From: an uncultured Eubacterium sp. | Lineage (GTDB): Bacteria > Bacillota_A > Clostridia > Lachnospirales > Lachnospiraceae | Direction: 5' to 3' | DNA: 64,000 bases | NCBI GenBank assembly: GCA_910589045.1 | Contig: CAJUSH010000005.1 | Location: 33,331-97,330, forward strand | Shown here: piece after piece, positions 33,056 through 42,157 of the stretch | How the letters are laid out: every line of letters starts with the position of its first letter | How positions within the stretch are numbered: position 1 is the stretch's first letter | Made by a program: the position numbers and the translations under genes | Notes under the pieces: generated by a model | Database searches by the model: none | What the model was told of the DNA's origin: nothing | The model's input: the letters and a program-made list of their open reading frames with translations, nothing else

Positions 33056-34795
33056 TCACTCACCTGCTTTCTCGATGGCATTGCTTTTACACAGCTGCTC
33101 GCACAGCCCGCATCCGGTACACATCGTGTCGTCGATGTGCACGGTTCCGTCCGCCTGTCTGGCCATTGCGGGGCATCCGGGCTTTAAGCACAGGCCGCAT
33201 TTTTTGCACTTGTCGGTATGTACCGTGTAAAGAGGTTTTTTGCGCTTGTCGAGAAGCACGCAGGGCGTCTTTGTAATGATCACATGAATGCCGTCCTCGT
33301 CCCTCGCCTGCTTGATCGCCGCCTCAATGCCTTCGATATCAAAGGCATTGATCTCCTGCACATGGGGCACGCCCAGCGCCTTACAAAGCTGCGGGATGCT
33401 GACCGCGCAGGTCGGCTCCTTCTGCAGGGTGAGCCCGGTAGCCGCATGGTCCTGATGCCCGGTCATGCCGGTCGTGGAATTGTCAAGGATAATGACGGTC
33501 CCGTTTGCCTTGTTGTAAGCCATGTTCATCAGGGAATTGACACCCGTATGTAAAAAGGTAGAATCGCCGATGACCGCTACCCAGTCCTTCGCAAATTCCT
33601 TTCCTGCCGCCTTCTCAATACCGTGCATGCTGCTGATGCTCGCCCCCATACAGATCGTGGAGTCAACCACCGCAAGGGGTGCCACCGCCCCAAGGGTATA
33701 GCAGCCGATATCTCCCGCCGCATGCAGCCCAAGCTTTTTGAGCACGTAGAAAACGCTCCGGTGCGGGCATCCCGGACACAGAATCGGCGGACGGTTTGGA
33801 ACGTCCGCAGGCGCCTTTGCCGCCGCATCCTCGCCCAGAACCGCTTTCTTTATCATATTCGCGCTGTATTCGCCAAGCAGCGTAAACAGCTCCTTTCCCT
33901 TGCAGGCAATGCCAAGGGCACGCACCTGCGTCTCGATCATCGGGTCTAATTCTTCTATTATATAGAGCTCGTCCACCGCGTCCGCGAAATCCCGGATCAT
34001 CTGCTCCGGCAGGGGATGTACCATGCCAAGCTTCAGCACGGACGCATCCGGCAGTGCCTCCCGCACATACTGGTAGGGAATACCGCTCGTGATCACGCCG
34101 ACCTTTTTGTCACGCAGCTCCATACGGTTCACGGAAAGCGTGCACGCATCCACTGCCAGCTCCTTCATTTTCTCCTCGATCACGCCGTGCCGCACCTTTG
34201 CCATAGCAGGCATCATGACCCGCTTTGCAATATTTTTCTCATAGGGGATAAGCGCCCGCTCTACACGCTCCGCCAGCTCGACCGCGCTCTGGGAATGTGC
34301 CAGCCGCGTTGTGGTGCGCAGAATAAAGGGACGGTCATACTTCTCACTGTAATCAAAGGCGAGCTTCATGAACTCCTTCGCCTCGCCGCTGTCGGAAGGC
34401 TCAAGCACCGGAACGTGCGCCGCCCGCGCCACCATACGCGTATCCTGCTCGTTCTGGGAGCTGTAAAGTCCCGGGTCGTCCGCAACCACGAGCACCAGGC
34501 CTCCGGTGACACCCATATAAGACGCGGTGTAAAGTGGATCCGCCGCCACGTTGAGTCCCACATGCTTCATACACGCCATCGCCCGGGCACCTGCCATGCT
34601 CGCACCGATGGCTACCTCCGTCGCTACCTTTTCATTGGGCGCCCACTCGGCGTACAGCGCATCCTTGTACTGTACCAGCGCCTCACTGATCTCCGTACTG
34701 GGAGTGCCGGGGTATGCCGCCGATACCCGCACGCCCGCTTCGTAGGCGCCGCGGGCAATCGCCTCGTTGCCCAGCATCATCACTTTTTTATCCAT
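33056..34795 (-). CDS. iorA: Indolepyruvate:ferredoxin oxidoreductase alpha subunit
   Basis: A 579-residue subunit. Residues about 1-200 form the pyrimidine-binding part (GNEAIARGAYEAGVRVSAAYPGTPSTE), about 350-510 the TPP-binding part with CPGCPHRSVFYVL and GDSTFLHTGVNSL, and the C-terminus holds two [4Fe-4S] motifs (CKKCGLCLKPGCP and CTGCGLCEQLC). It takes aryl pyruvates from aromatic amino acid transamination. The gene heads the iorA-iorB-paaK-ACT set. Confidence 0.96.
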   Translation of the reverse strand: MDKKVMMLGNEAIARGAYEAGVRVSAAYPGTPSTEISEALVQYKDALYAEWAPNEKVATEVAIGASMAGARAMACMKHVGLNVAADPLYTASYMGVTGGLVLVVADDPGLYSSQNEQDTRMVARAAHVPVLEPSDSGEAKEFMKLAFDYSEKYDRPFILRTTTRLAHSQSAVELAERVERALIPYEKNIAKRVMMPAMAKVRHGVIEEKMKELAVDACTLSVNRMELRDKKVGVITSGIPYQYVREALPDASVLKLGMVHPLPEQMIRDFADAVDELYIIEELDPMIETQVRALGIACKGKELFTLLGEYSANMIKKAVLGEDAAAKAPADVPNRPPILCPGCPHRSVFYVLKKLGLHAAGDIGCYTLGAVAPLAVVDSTICMGASISSMHGIEKAAGKEFAKDWVAVIGDSTFLHTGVNSLMNMAYNKANGTVIILDNSTTGMTGHQDHAATGLTLQKEPTCAVSIPQLCKALGVPHVQEINAFDIEGIEAAIKQARDEDGIHVIITKTPCVLLDKRKKPLYTVHTDKCKKCGLCLKPGCPAMARQADGTVHIDDTMCTGCGLCEQLCKSNAIEKAGE

Positions 34796-34928
34796 ATCGT
34801 TCTCCTTTATCCGATCGTTTTCTCTGAAATTATCGACCCACTGTATGTTATTATAGCGGAAAAGTGCGGATTAGAAAAGTTTTTTTTCTGATATCCATAA
34901 AATAGCCGGTTTTTCCCAGTACGAAAAA

Positions 34929-34957
34929 GAGCACCGACCTTCGCCGATGCCCTTTTT
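34929..34957 (-). terminator. Terminator after the small conserved gene at 35037
   Basis: On the minus strand GGGCATCGGC-GAAG-GTCGGTGCTC forms a 10-bp stem including three G-U pairs (positions 34929-34952), bounded by T-rich sequence. It lies 80 bp past the 35037 stop and before iorA. Confidence 0.7.
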
Positions 34958-35036
34958 TGTGACTGCATTTTACCGGCTGCCCTCCGTTTCAAAACGGCAG
35001 CCCTCCGTAGCTATGTATGTCATTGCCTGCATGAGA

Positions 35037-35270
35037 TTAGTTATTCATCATAAAATGAAGAATCTTCTCAACATCCTCCTTCTCGTGTGCGACAATCTCT
35101 AACTCAGGGATGTCTCCGTTGGAGAAGATGTTTGCCAATGAAACATACTGGCTGAGCTTGGATTTTAAGTTTAAGCGGTCCCCCTCACCGGTTACCAGCT
35201 CGACCGTACCCTCGCAGGTATCGATCATCTTGAAAAATGCGTTTACGTCTTTAATGTTCTGAACCTTCAT
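35037..35270 (-). CDS. Small conserved protein of unknown function
   Basis: A 77-residue acidic protein from MKVQNIKDVNAFFKMIDTCEG, with ribosome binding site AAAGGAG. It continues VELVTGEGDRLNLKSKLSQY and ends ILHFMMNN. Similar short proteins are common in Lachnospiraceae, sometimes mislabelled as polyA polymerase; no motif suggests an enzyme. A longer frame adding 40 basic residues is rejected because the ribosome binding site and sequence character support the internal start. It follows groEL at some distance and has its own terminator. Confidence 0.8.
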   Translation of the reverse strand: MKVQNIKDVNAFFKMIDTCEGTVELVTGEGDRLNLKSKLSQYVSLANIFSNGDIPELEIVAHEKEDVEKILHFMMNN

Positions 35271-35644
35271 AATGCGTTCTCCTTTCTCCTGCCCGTGGAT
35301 CCTCTTTCGGGCATTTCCTTTATTTTCTTTTTCCTTTACGCCCCTTAGTATATCATACTTTTTTTCGATTTCAATGTAACTTTTGCACAAAAAAACCTCT
35401 TATTCCTTTAAAAAGACTGGATGTTTTTGGATATATTATACAAAATAACCAATATTACCAATTTTATTAGTCTGAAAATAGGCTGTCCGTATTCCGAAAA
35501 TCCAACGCAATCTTTTTGTACCAAAAGAGGACTTCCCGAAATCTGATCGGAAAGTCCCCTCTAAATTCAAGAACACCCAAATTGTTTCAATGCAGCGTTA
35601 CGGTCATCGCACGCGCCGTATCGGTTTTATGCAGAAACCGTTTC
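35271..35644. other. Intergenic region between groEL and the small conserved gene
   Basis: Contains the groEL terminator at 35522-35562 and AT-rich DNA (35340-35470) likely to hold the promoter of the small gene. No gene seen. Confidence 0.6.
35522..35562 (-). terminator. groESL terminator
   Basis: Minus-strand AGAGGGGACTTTCCGAT and TTTCGGGAAGTCCTCTTTT arms form a long stem followed by T residues, about 80 bp after groEL. Confidence 0.85.
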
Positions 35645-37270
35645 TTACATCATTCCCATTCCCGGTGCGCCGCCTGCGGGCATTGCAGGAGCATCCTCCT
35701 TGATGTTCGCAACAACGGACTCGGTCGTGAGCAGAGTGGATGCAACGCTGGTTGCATTCTGCAGTGCGCTTCTCGTTACCTTTACCGGGTCGAGAATGCC
35801 GGCCTTTACCATGTCCACATACTTCTCTGCGGTTGCGTCATAGCCGACACCTGTCTCGGACTCGCGAACCTTGTTGATGATAACGGAGCCTTCCACACCT
35901 GCGTTGTCAGCGATGAAGTACAGCGGTGACTCCAGTGCCTTTAAGATCACGTTTGCACCGGTGCGCTCGTCGCCCTCCAGGCTCGCCGCGAAATCCGCAA
36001 CGATCTTTGCAGCATGGATATAAGCGGAACCACCGCCGGAGATGATGCCCTCCTCGACTGCCGCGCGGGTTGCGTTGAGTGCATCCTCCATGCGAAGCTT
36101 TGCTTCCTTCATCTCGGTCTCGGTAGCCGCACCGACACGGATCACAGCGACACCGCCTGCCAGCTTTGCAAGGCGCTCCTGTAATTTCTCTTTGTCAAAC
36201 TCGGAGGTTGTCTCCTCAATCTGTGCGCGGATCTGGTTGACACGGGACTCAATGGCAGCCTTGTCGCCTGCGCCGTCCACGATGACCGTGTTCTCCTTCT
36301 GAACCTTTACGGATTTTGCACGTCCGAGCATATCCATAGTAGTCTCTTTCAGCTCCATGCCAAGCTCGGAGGAGATTACCTGTCCGCCGGTAAGGATCGC
36401 GATATCCTCAAGCATTGCTTTTCTTCTGTCGCCGTAGCCGGGAGCCTTCACTGCCACTACGTTAAAGGTTCCGCGCAGCTTATTCAGGATCAGTGTGGTC
36501 AGTGCCTCACCCTCAACATCCTCAGCGATGATGAGCAGTCTCGCACCGGACTGTACGATCTGCTCTAAAACGGGAAGCAGATCCTGAATGTTGCTGATCT
36601 TCTTGTCGGTGATCAAGATGTAGGGATCGTCTAAAATGGCCTCCATCTTATCCATATCGGTTGCCATATAAGCGGAAATATAACCGCGGTCGAACTGCAT
36701 ACCTTCTACCAGATCCAGCTCGGTCTGCATCGTCTTGCTCTCCTCGATGGTGATGACACCGTCCTTGGAAACCTTCTCCATCGCATCTGCAACAAGGTTT
36801 CCGACCTCCTCCTCACCTGCGGAGATTGCCGCAACCTTTGCGATCTGGTCCTTGCCGTCAACTGCCTTGCTCATATTTGCAAGCGCCTCAACAGCCTTGT
36901 CGGTTGCCTTCTTCATACCTCTTCTTAAGATGATGGGGTTTGCGCCCGCCGCAAGGTTCTTGATACCTTCCTTGATCATCGCCTGTGCCAGTACGGTTGC
37001 AGTCGTTGTTCCGTCGCCGGCCACGTCGTTGGTCTTGGTCGCAACCTCCTTTACGAGCTGCGCACCCATGTTCTCGAATGCGTCCTCAAGCTCGATCTCC
37101 TTTGCGATGGTCACACCGTCGTTGGTGATCAAAGGAGCGCCGTAGGATTTGTCTAATACAACGTTGCGTCCTTTGGGTCCAAGCGTCACACGGACGGTAT
37201 TTGCTAATTTATCTACACCTGCCTCTAAGGCTGTACGCGCCTCTGCGCCATATTTGATTTCCTTTGCCAT
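35645..37270 (-). CDS. groEL: Chaperonin GroEL (60 kDa)
   Basis: A 541-residue group I chaperonin of standard length: MAKEIKYGAEARTALEAGVD at the start, GPKGRNVVLDKSYGAP, DGTTTATVLAQAM (ATP-binding Asp and Thr), GGVAVIRVGAATETEMKE and the flexible C-terminal GGAPGMGMM tail. With GroES it forms the ATP-driven folding chamber. It follows groES by about 118 bp and both are under the CIRCE element upstream of groES. Confidence 0.98.
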   Translation of the reverse strand: MAKEIKYGAEARTALEAGVDKLANTVRVTLGPKGRNVVLDKSYGAPLITNDGVTIAKEIELEDAFENMGAQLVKEVATKTNDVAGDGTTTATVLAQAMIKEGIKNLAAGANPIILRRGMKKATDKAVEALANMSKAVDGKDQIAKVAAISAGEEEVGNLVADAMEKVSKDGVITIEESKTMQTELDLVEGMQFDRGYISAYMATDMDKMEAILDDPYILITDKKISNIQDLLPVLEQIVQSGARLLIIAEDVEGEALTTLILNKLRGTFNVVAVKAPGYGDRRKAMLEDIAILTGGQVISSELGMELKETTMDMLGRAKSVKVQKENTVIVDGAGDKAAIESRVNQIRAQIEETTSEFDKEKLQERLAKLAGGVAVIRVGAATETEMKEAKLRMEDALNATRAAVEEGIISGGGSAYIHAAKIVADFAASLEGDERTGANVILKALESPLYFIADNAGVEGSVIINKVRESETGVGYDATAEKYVDMVKAGILDPVKVTRSALQNATSVASTLLTTESVVANIKEDAPAMPAGGAPGMGMM

Positions 37271-37388
37271 GATCTTTCATTCTCCTTTTCTCTCAATAAC
37301 TCAATAATATGAAATCATACGAACTACATAATCCCTCTTTCTGCCATCGCCGGCCCGCGGGCTTACCCTTCCCCGGCAATAACAAAAA

Positions 37389-37673
37389 CTACTCTACGAT
37401 CGCCAGGATATCGTTCTGACGGACAATGATGAACTCCTCGCCGTCCAGCTTTACCTCGGTGCCCGCATACTTGGAGTAGATCACCTTCTGTCCCTCCTTC
37501 ACCTGCATGGTCACTTCCTTGCCGTCAACCACACCGCCGGGTCCTACTGCGACAACCTCTGCCTCCTGCGGCTTCTCCTGTGCGGAGCTTGCAAGGATGA
37601 TGCCCGATTTTGTCTTTTCTTCTGCTTCTAACTGCCTGATAACAACTCTGTCTAATAACGGTACTAACTTCAT
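37389..37673 (-). CDS. groES: Co-chaperonin GroES (10 kDa)
   Basis: A 94-residue GroES: start MKLVPLLDRVVIRQLEAEEK, mobile loop KTKSGIILASSAQEKPQEA, C-terminal EFIVRQNDILAIVE. A longer frame beginning 14 residues upstream runs into the CIRCE element and is not used; the ATG at 37673 has ribosome binding site ATAAGGAGG. First gene of the groESL operon. Confidence 0.97.
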   Translation of the reverse strand: MKLVPLLDRVVIRQLEAEEKTKSGIILASSAQEKPQEAEVVAVGPGGVVDGKEVTMQVKEGQKVIYSKYAGTEVKLDGEEFIIVRQNDILAIVE

Positions 37674-37708
37674 GTGAATTGCCTCCTTATAATAAATTCT
37701 GTTTTCTG

Positions 37709-37735
37709 TTAGCACTCATTTATCCCGAGTGCTAA
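37709..37735. promoter_or_regulatory. CIRCE operator of groESL
   Basis: TTAGCACTC-N9-GAGTGCTAA, the perfect HrcA-binding inverted repeat, placed between the groES promoter and start. It implies HrcA repression relieved by heat shock. Confidence 0.98.
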
Positions 37736-37747
37736 TCGCTAATCCAT

Positions 37748-37776
37748 ATAATATTGTTTTCGTCTGTAATGTGCAA
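37748..37776 (-). promoter_or_regulatory. Promoter of groESL
   Basis: TTGCAC (37771-37776) and TATTAT (37748-37753) with 17-bp spacing on the minus strand, just upstream of CIRCE. Confidence 0.8.
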
Positions 37777-37902
37777 CCGAAAAAAGAATGCATTTTCCGC
37801 ATATTATCTAACTTATTCTATCATTTACTCTATTTATCTCTCATTTTCTCACTTTTTCAAATTTTATACATTTTTTCTCAATCGTCCCCGCACATGATGT
37901 GG

Positions 37903-38020
37903 TATAATAAGAGCACCTGGCGAGGTGCTGTCGGGCCTGGTGCAGGTTATACCCAGGCACTTAGCGAATGCAGACCGCAGGCGCAGCATGTGGTTCATGG
38001 CTGCCCTCCCACAGAACAGA
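37903..38020 (+). promoter_or_regulatory. Extended -10 promoter and structured leader of the TetR gene
   Basis: TGG-TATAAT (TATAAT at 37903-37908) is an extended -10 box. The roughly 120-nt leader that follows is GC-rich in an AT-rich surrounding and contains a perfect hairpin GCACCT-GGCG-AGGTGC, a CCTGG/CCAGG stem, and a GCAGC-ATG/CAT-GCTGC stem, ending shortly before the ribosome binding site AAAGGAG. I could not assign it to a known riboswitch or RNA class. Confidence 0.5.
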
Positions 38021-38034
38021 CAAAGGAGATAAAC

Positions 38035-38613
38035 ATGATCCAGGAAATATTTGACGAGCGCTATTATGTCGCCGACGAAGCCATATATGATGCTTTCTTC
38101 CTGCTTCTGAAGGAAAAGGATTTAAATAAGATTACCGTATCAGATATCATAAAAAGAGCCGGAGTGGTCCGCAGTACCTTTTACAATCACTACGAAAACA
38201 TTCCGGCTCTTGTAACCGCCATCGAGGACAAAACCATCGACGATATTTTTGCCCTCATGGAAACCTTTCACCTGGAAAATGACCATGACATGTGCCGGTC
38301 ATTTTTCCTGACCATATGTAATTATACGCAGACAAATCCATTCCTGGCAAATCTGCTGCGCAGTCCCAGAGGCGATACGTTTTTTGAAAAATCCATCACC
38401 ATGCTCCACCGCTATGTGGCAAAGGTCACGCAGAATACGGATGCCTCCCGCCACAGCAGGGAGGAGGTATCCTATATGATCGCCTGCACCATCGGCGCCA
38501 CGATCGGCGTGCTCCACAAATGGAGCCGGGAGCATTTTCAGACCCCTGCGCCGGTCATTGCGGATATCCTCACCCAGGCTTTTATCTCGGGTATGCTTCC
38601 CTACATGTCCTGA
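38035..38613 (+). CDS. TetR/AcrR-family regulator
   Basis: A 192-residue regulator. The N-terminal helix-turn-helix is standard: AIYDAFFLLLKEKDLNKITV, then SDIIKRAGVVRSTFYNHYEN (about residues 15-60); the C-terminal helical domain would bind the ligand. The start used is the ATG after AAAGGAGATAAAC; the frame stays open further upstream through the leader but that extension lacks a ribosome binding site and is not protein-like. It converges tail to tail with the ligase gene at 38641, 27 bp away, so it may or may not control the condensation/carrier/ligase set. Its ligand is unknown. Confidence 0.88.
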   Translation: MIQEIFDERYYVADEAIYDAFFLLLKEKDLNKITVSDIIKRAGVVRSTFYNHYENIPALVTAIEDKTIDDIFALMETFHLENDHDMCRSFFLTICNYTQTNPFLANLLRSPRGDTFFEKSITMLHRYVAKVTQNTDASRHSREEVSYMIACTIGATIGVLHKWSREHFQTPAPVIADILTQAFISGMLPYMS

Positions 38614-38640
38614 CCTGCGGCACGGCGAGGGAAATATGCA

Positions 38641-40188
38641 TTATTCCGCAGGGGGTTCGTCAATCAAAACCTCCTGCCGCTTGATTTTCCTGGTTGAGCT
38701 TTTGTTAAACGGATATTTCCTGACGACCAGCCCCGTGATCTGACGGTAGCCGGGCTGCTTCTTATTATATTTATCCAGAAATGCCTGCAGCTCGCTGCGG
38801 ATCTTTTCCTCATTCATCCGCTTTGCAGACACAGCATCCGGATCCGGATAAATCCTGGCAGTCAGGCCGTTATCCTCACCGGTCACGATCACCTCGCCCA
38901 CCAGCTTTCCGAGCGCAAGCTTATTCTCGATCTCCTCGGGGGAGACATTCTCGCCGTTGGAAAGGATGATGAGATTTTTCACCCGTCCGTTGATGAACAA
39001 AAATCCGTCCTCGTCCAGATAGCCCTTATCCCCCGTATGCAGCCAGCCGTCCCGCAGCGTTTCCGCGGTCTCCTCCGGCATCTCGTAATAGCCCTTCATC
39101 ACGCTGCTGCCCTTCACCAAAATCTCGCCGTCCGCAAAGGACAGCTCCACGTTGGACAAAGGTCTGCCGATGGAGCCTGCCTTGTGGTCCTCCGGCAGAT
39201 TGCAGCTGATTACCGGGGAGCACTCCGACATGCCGTAGCCCTCCAAAACCTCCACGCCGTAATCCGCAAACTTATCAATATAAAACGGGTCCAGATGCGC
39301 GCCGCCGGTAAAAATAATCTTCAGATTTCCGCCGAATACCTTTGCCGCCAAAAGCTTTTTGGGGATCAGCGGCCCCGCCGCCGAGAGCTTTTTATAGATC
39401 GTCTCCAGCATTAACGGAACCATGAGCATCACGTCCGGCTGGAACACACTCATGTTCTTCACCATGTGAAGCAGGGAATCATTGATGCACACCGTCGCGC
39501 CCAGAGAAAAGCCCTTCAGCCAGTCCATCACCAGGCAGAACGCATGGTGAATCGGAAGGACGCTGAGCATGACCGTTCCCGGCTCTCTCGTATAATTTAC
39601 GGCGGCAACATTCTCCGCCAGATTTCCCTGTGTCAGCATGACACCCTTGCTCTTTCCGGTCGTCCCGGAGGTAAAAATAATCGTTGCCACGTCATCGTAA
39701 GCGGGCGGCAGGGAATCGTCAGCACTGTGCTTCCCCGCAGCCATCAGCGATGCAAAGGGCGAAACCCGCTCGTCCGACGCCACCGGCTGCTCCTGCAGCA
39801 TCCATATTTTTTTCAGCTTCGGGCATGAGGCTAAAATCTCCTCCAGAAACGCCCCCTGCTTCGCGCCCAAAAAGAGCGCGGCTGCATTCGAGCGGTTGAT
39901 CAGGTCCGTCAAATCCTCACACGGCAGACCCGCATCCAGCGGCACGGCAACATTTTTTCCCGTGATTATGCCAAGATAGCTCTCGATCCACTCGACGCTG
40001 CTCGCCCCGATCAACGCAATGTGCGCCCCCTCAAAGCCCTCCGCAAGCAGGCCCCTGCGCACGAGCCTTACATGCTCCATCAGCTCGCCGTAGCTCTCCT
40101 CGAGGACCTCCTTCTTTTTCAGCCACTTTACGGCCTTAATCTGAGAATACTTCCCTTCGCTTTCCTCTAAAATATCTCTGATCAGCAT
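38641..40188 (-). CDS. Stand-alone AMP-forming acyl/aminoacyl ligase
   Basis: A 515-residue ANL-superfamily enzyme. Core motifs: ATIIFTSGTTGKSKGVM (about 168-184), GYGMSECSPV, LHTGDKGYLDEDGFLFINGR and the C-terminal catalytic lysine in NKSSTRKIKRQE. The short N-terminal domain and overall length resemble fatty-acyl or aryl acid ligases more than NRPS adenylation domains, which fits loading of an acid onto the carrier protein encoded 3 bp upstream. It forms a tight set with that carrier and a condensation-domain protein. Substrate cannot be predicted by eye. Confidence 0.88.
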   Translation of the reverse strand: MLIRDILEESEGKYSQIKAVKWLKKKEVLEESYGELMEHVRLVRRGLLAEGFEGAHIALIGASSVEWIESYLGIITGKNVAVPLDAGLPCEDLTDLINRSNAAALFLGAKQGAFLEEILASCPKLKKIWMLQEQPVASDERVSPFASLMAAGKHSADDSLPPAYDDVATIIFTSGTTGKSKGVMLTQGNLAENVAAVNYTREPGTVMLSVLPIHHAFCLVMDWLKGFSLGATVCINDSLLHMVKNMSVFQPDVMLMVPLMLETIYKKLSAAGPLIPKKLLAAKVFGGNLKIIFTGGAHLDPFYIDKFADYGVEVLEGYGMSECSPVISCNLPEDHKAGSIGRPLSNVELSFADGEILVKGSSVMKGYYEMPEETAETLRDGWLHTGDKGYLDEDGFLFINGRVKNLIILSNGENVSPEEIENKLALGKLVGEVIVTGEDNGLTARIYPDPDAVSAKRMNEEKIRSELQAFLDKYNKKQPGYRQITGLVVRKYPFNKSSTRKIKRQEVLIDEPPAE

Positions 40189-40191
40189 TTT

Positions 40192-40431
40192 CTACGCTTC
40201 CTCCTGTAACCGCTCCATCAGCGCAAGCGCCTCCGAAACCGTCAAAATCTGCACCAGATCTTCCTCCTCCAGCTCAACATCAAAGGTATCCTCCAGCTCT
40301 CCCAGAAACGACATAAAGTCCAGGGAGCTAAACCCCAGGTCCTCCCGAAATCTCATCTCATTGGTGATGTTCTCCGGCTCTACCTCACAATACTGCGCCA
40401 CGATTTTTTTAAACTGCATTTCCTTTGTCAT
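40192..40431 (-). CDS. Acyl/peptidyl carrier protein
   Basis: A 79-residue four-helix carrier from MTKEMQFKKIVAQYCEVE, with ribosome binding site AGGAGG. The phosphopantetheine site is DLGFSSLDFMSF, with Ser36 as attachment residue; the usual Asp before it is Ser. The rest is acidic, as is normal. It lies between a condensation-domain gene and a ligase gene and is probably dedicated to them, not to fatty acid synthesis. Confidence 0.92.
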   Translation of the reverse strand: MTKEMQFKKIVAQYCEVEPENITNEMRFREDLGFSSLDFMSFLGELEDTFDVELEEEDLVQILTVSEALALMERLQEEA

Positions 40432-40532
40432 ATTTTTCCTCCTGAATCTCATGCGGCAGCTGCGCCGCTGCCGGTTCCCTCTATTTTAAGAAAGTCATTC
40501 AGTATAAAAGCATTCTATTTTTTATAGAAAGC

Positions 40533-41918
40533 TTAAACCTGCTCCATAATTTCTCCGATCGTCATATCCGGCTCTGCAATCCCCTTGAACAGGATGCGCA
40601 TCATAAAGTAATACAAAAGCTCCATGTCATGCTCCTGCAGATGGGCCGTCTGATAATGAAACGAGAAATTCATCCCGCCTTCCGCTGTGTGGGATACGGT
40701 TAGATACATCTTCTTTGTCGCCGCACCGTTTGCAAACCATTTGGAGTGCTGCCTGATGTTTGCAAGATGGGGATTATCCATCTTTACCGGCATCGGCTGA
40801 TAGGTCAGATAGCAGCTCTCATAGGTCGTGTGCTCCGGCGTGTGATAACGCTTTCTCATTTCCTCCTGAATCAGGGCCGGGTCGTAATTGCTGTGCATGT
40901 AGATCCGGTTCTGTACGTTCTGGATCTCATAAGCTGCCGCCAGAAATTCCGTGTCCGCGGAAATCACCGTCCGGCAGGGAAACATGATCGTCCGGCTGCC
41001 GCCCGAGGTCCACTCGTCATGGGTGGAGCGCCGGGAAATAAAATTCTCGATCGTGATGTCCTCCTGGCCGTCATTGACCTTTGACAGATACGTCCGGATT
41101 CCAAGCAGCAGCAGATTCGTCATGGAGAGCTGGTGGTTCATACAAAAATCGATGAGATTTTTTGTCGGCTCCGGCTCGAGGACATAATCCTTTACCTCTA
41201 CAAACAGGTTTTTCAGCTCGATGTCGGCGGCCCGCAGCTTTTTGTTCCCATGCCGCTTTCTTGCCTCCTTCAGAACGGACGTCCCCTGAATGTCGGAATA
41301 GAGCGGCTCCCCGAGCACATCCAGCTGATCGTCCCAGAACTTCTTGTCCTTCGCGAAGCGCTTCTCGTTGTTTGCCCGCTTCAGATCCTTTTCCAGCACC
41401 GTTTCAAAATCCGCCAGGTCTGCCGGGTATTCGGACTGAAATTTATAATGTGTGTAAAGCTGCATCAGGTCGTTGATCATCACAACCAGGCCGCAGGAAT
41501 CGATCAGTCTGTGGTCCATGTGGATAAAAAAGCCGTTATACCCCTCCGGGAGCTTCAGCATCGTCACATTGCACATCGGGATATCATCCCCGTCAAGCGT
41601 CTCATAAGCCCACTGCTGCATCAGGTGATCCGCCTCCGCAAGGCTCATGCCGGACAGATCCTTTAAGGGTATGTCCCTTGAATCCTTTGCCGCGATGTAC
41701 TGCTTTACCGTTCCCTTTGCATCGGGCTTTGTAAAGCGCAGCCGCATACAGCCGTAGCGCTCAAATTCCAATTGGATGCATTTCTTCAAAAGCCCAAAAT
41801 CCAGGGCTGCCTGCAAGGATGCCACAACGCTGACACCTGATACCTGCTGTGTCTGATAGGTCAGAATCCAATCATGATGCATCCTCTGCGCCGCTGTTAA
41901 TGGGTAATATTTTTTCAT
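40533..41918 (-). CDS. Stand-alone condensation-domain protein
   Basis: A 461-residue protein of the chloramphenicol acetyltransferase/NRPS condensation fold, starting MKKYYPLTAAQRMHHDWIL (the typical C-domain PLTxAQ start). The catalytic motif HHxxxDG appears as D135-H-R-L-I-D140-S, so the essential second His and the Asp remain while the first His and the Gly are changed. Segment FPCRTVISADTEFLAAAYEIQN and FHYQTAHLQEHDMELL resemble later C-domain motifs. It would join a carrier-bound acyl group to an amine or alcohol. No adenylation domain is fused. Strong ribosome binding site GGGAGG. Confidence 0.82.
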   Translation of the reverse strand: MKKYYPLTAAQRMHHDWILTYQTQQVSGVSVVASLQAALDFGLLKKCIQLEFERYGCMRLRFTKPDAKGTVKQYIAAKDSRDIPLKDLSGMSLAEADHLMQQWAYETLDGDDIPMCNVTMLKLPEGYNGFFIHMDHRLIDSCGLVVMINDLMQLYTHYKFQSEYPADLADFETVLEKDLKRANNEKRFAKDKKFWDDQLDVLGEPLYSDIQGTSVLKEARKRHGNKKLRAADIELKNLFVEVKDYVLEPEPTKNLIDFCMNHQLSMTNLLLLGIRTYLSKVNDGQEDITIENFISRRSTHDEWTSGGSRTIMFPCRTVISADTEFLAAAYEIQNVQNRIYMHSNYDPALIQEEMRKRYHTPEHTTYESCYLTYQPMPVKMDNPHLANIRQHSKWFANGAATKKMYLTVSHTAEGGMNFSFHYQTAHLQEHDMELLYYFMMRILFKGIAEPDMTIGEIMEQV

Positions 41919-42157
41919 AGCTAACCTCCCATGGTAACCGTTTTTTGTCTGGCTACCGCTCTTTTCCTTCCGGTTCCTTCCTGCAACGTTATCACATTCT
42001 ATTTTTGATTTCTACCCTCCGGGGGACTTAACAGACATTTTATCAAAAAGTAACCAAGACATAGCATTTCCCATATCCGTGTTTTTATCATCCCGGAAAT
42101 TCAGGGGGATTTTTATGCGAAAACAAAGCGGATGCACCGCTCATTTTTAATGCAAAA

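Noticed and set aside
37966..38034. Upstream extension of the TetR reading frame to 37729
   Set aside because: It would run through the promoter and hairpin leader, lacks a ribosome binding site, and the standard TetR start is at 38035.
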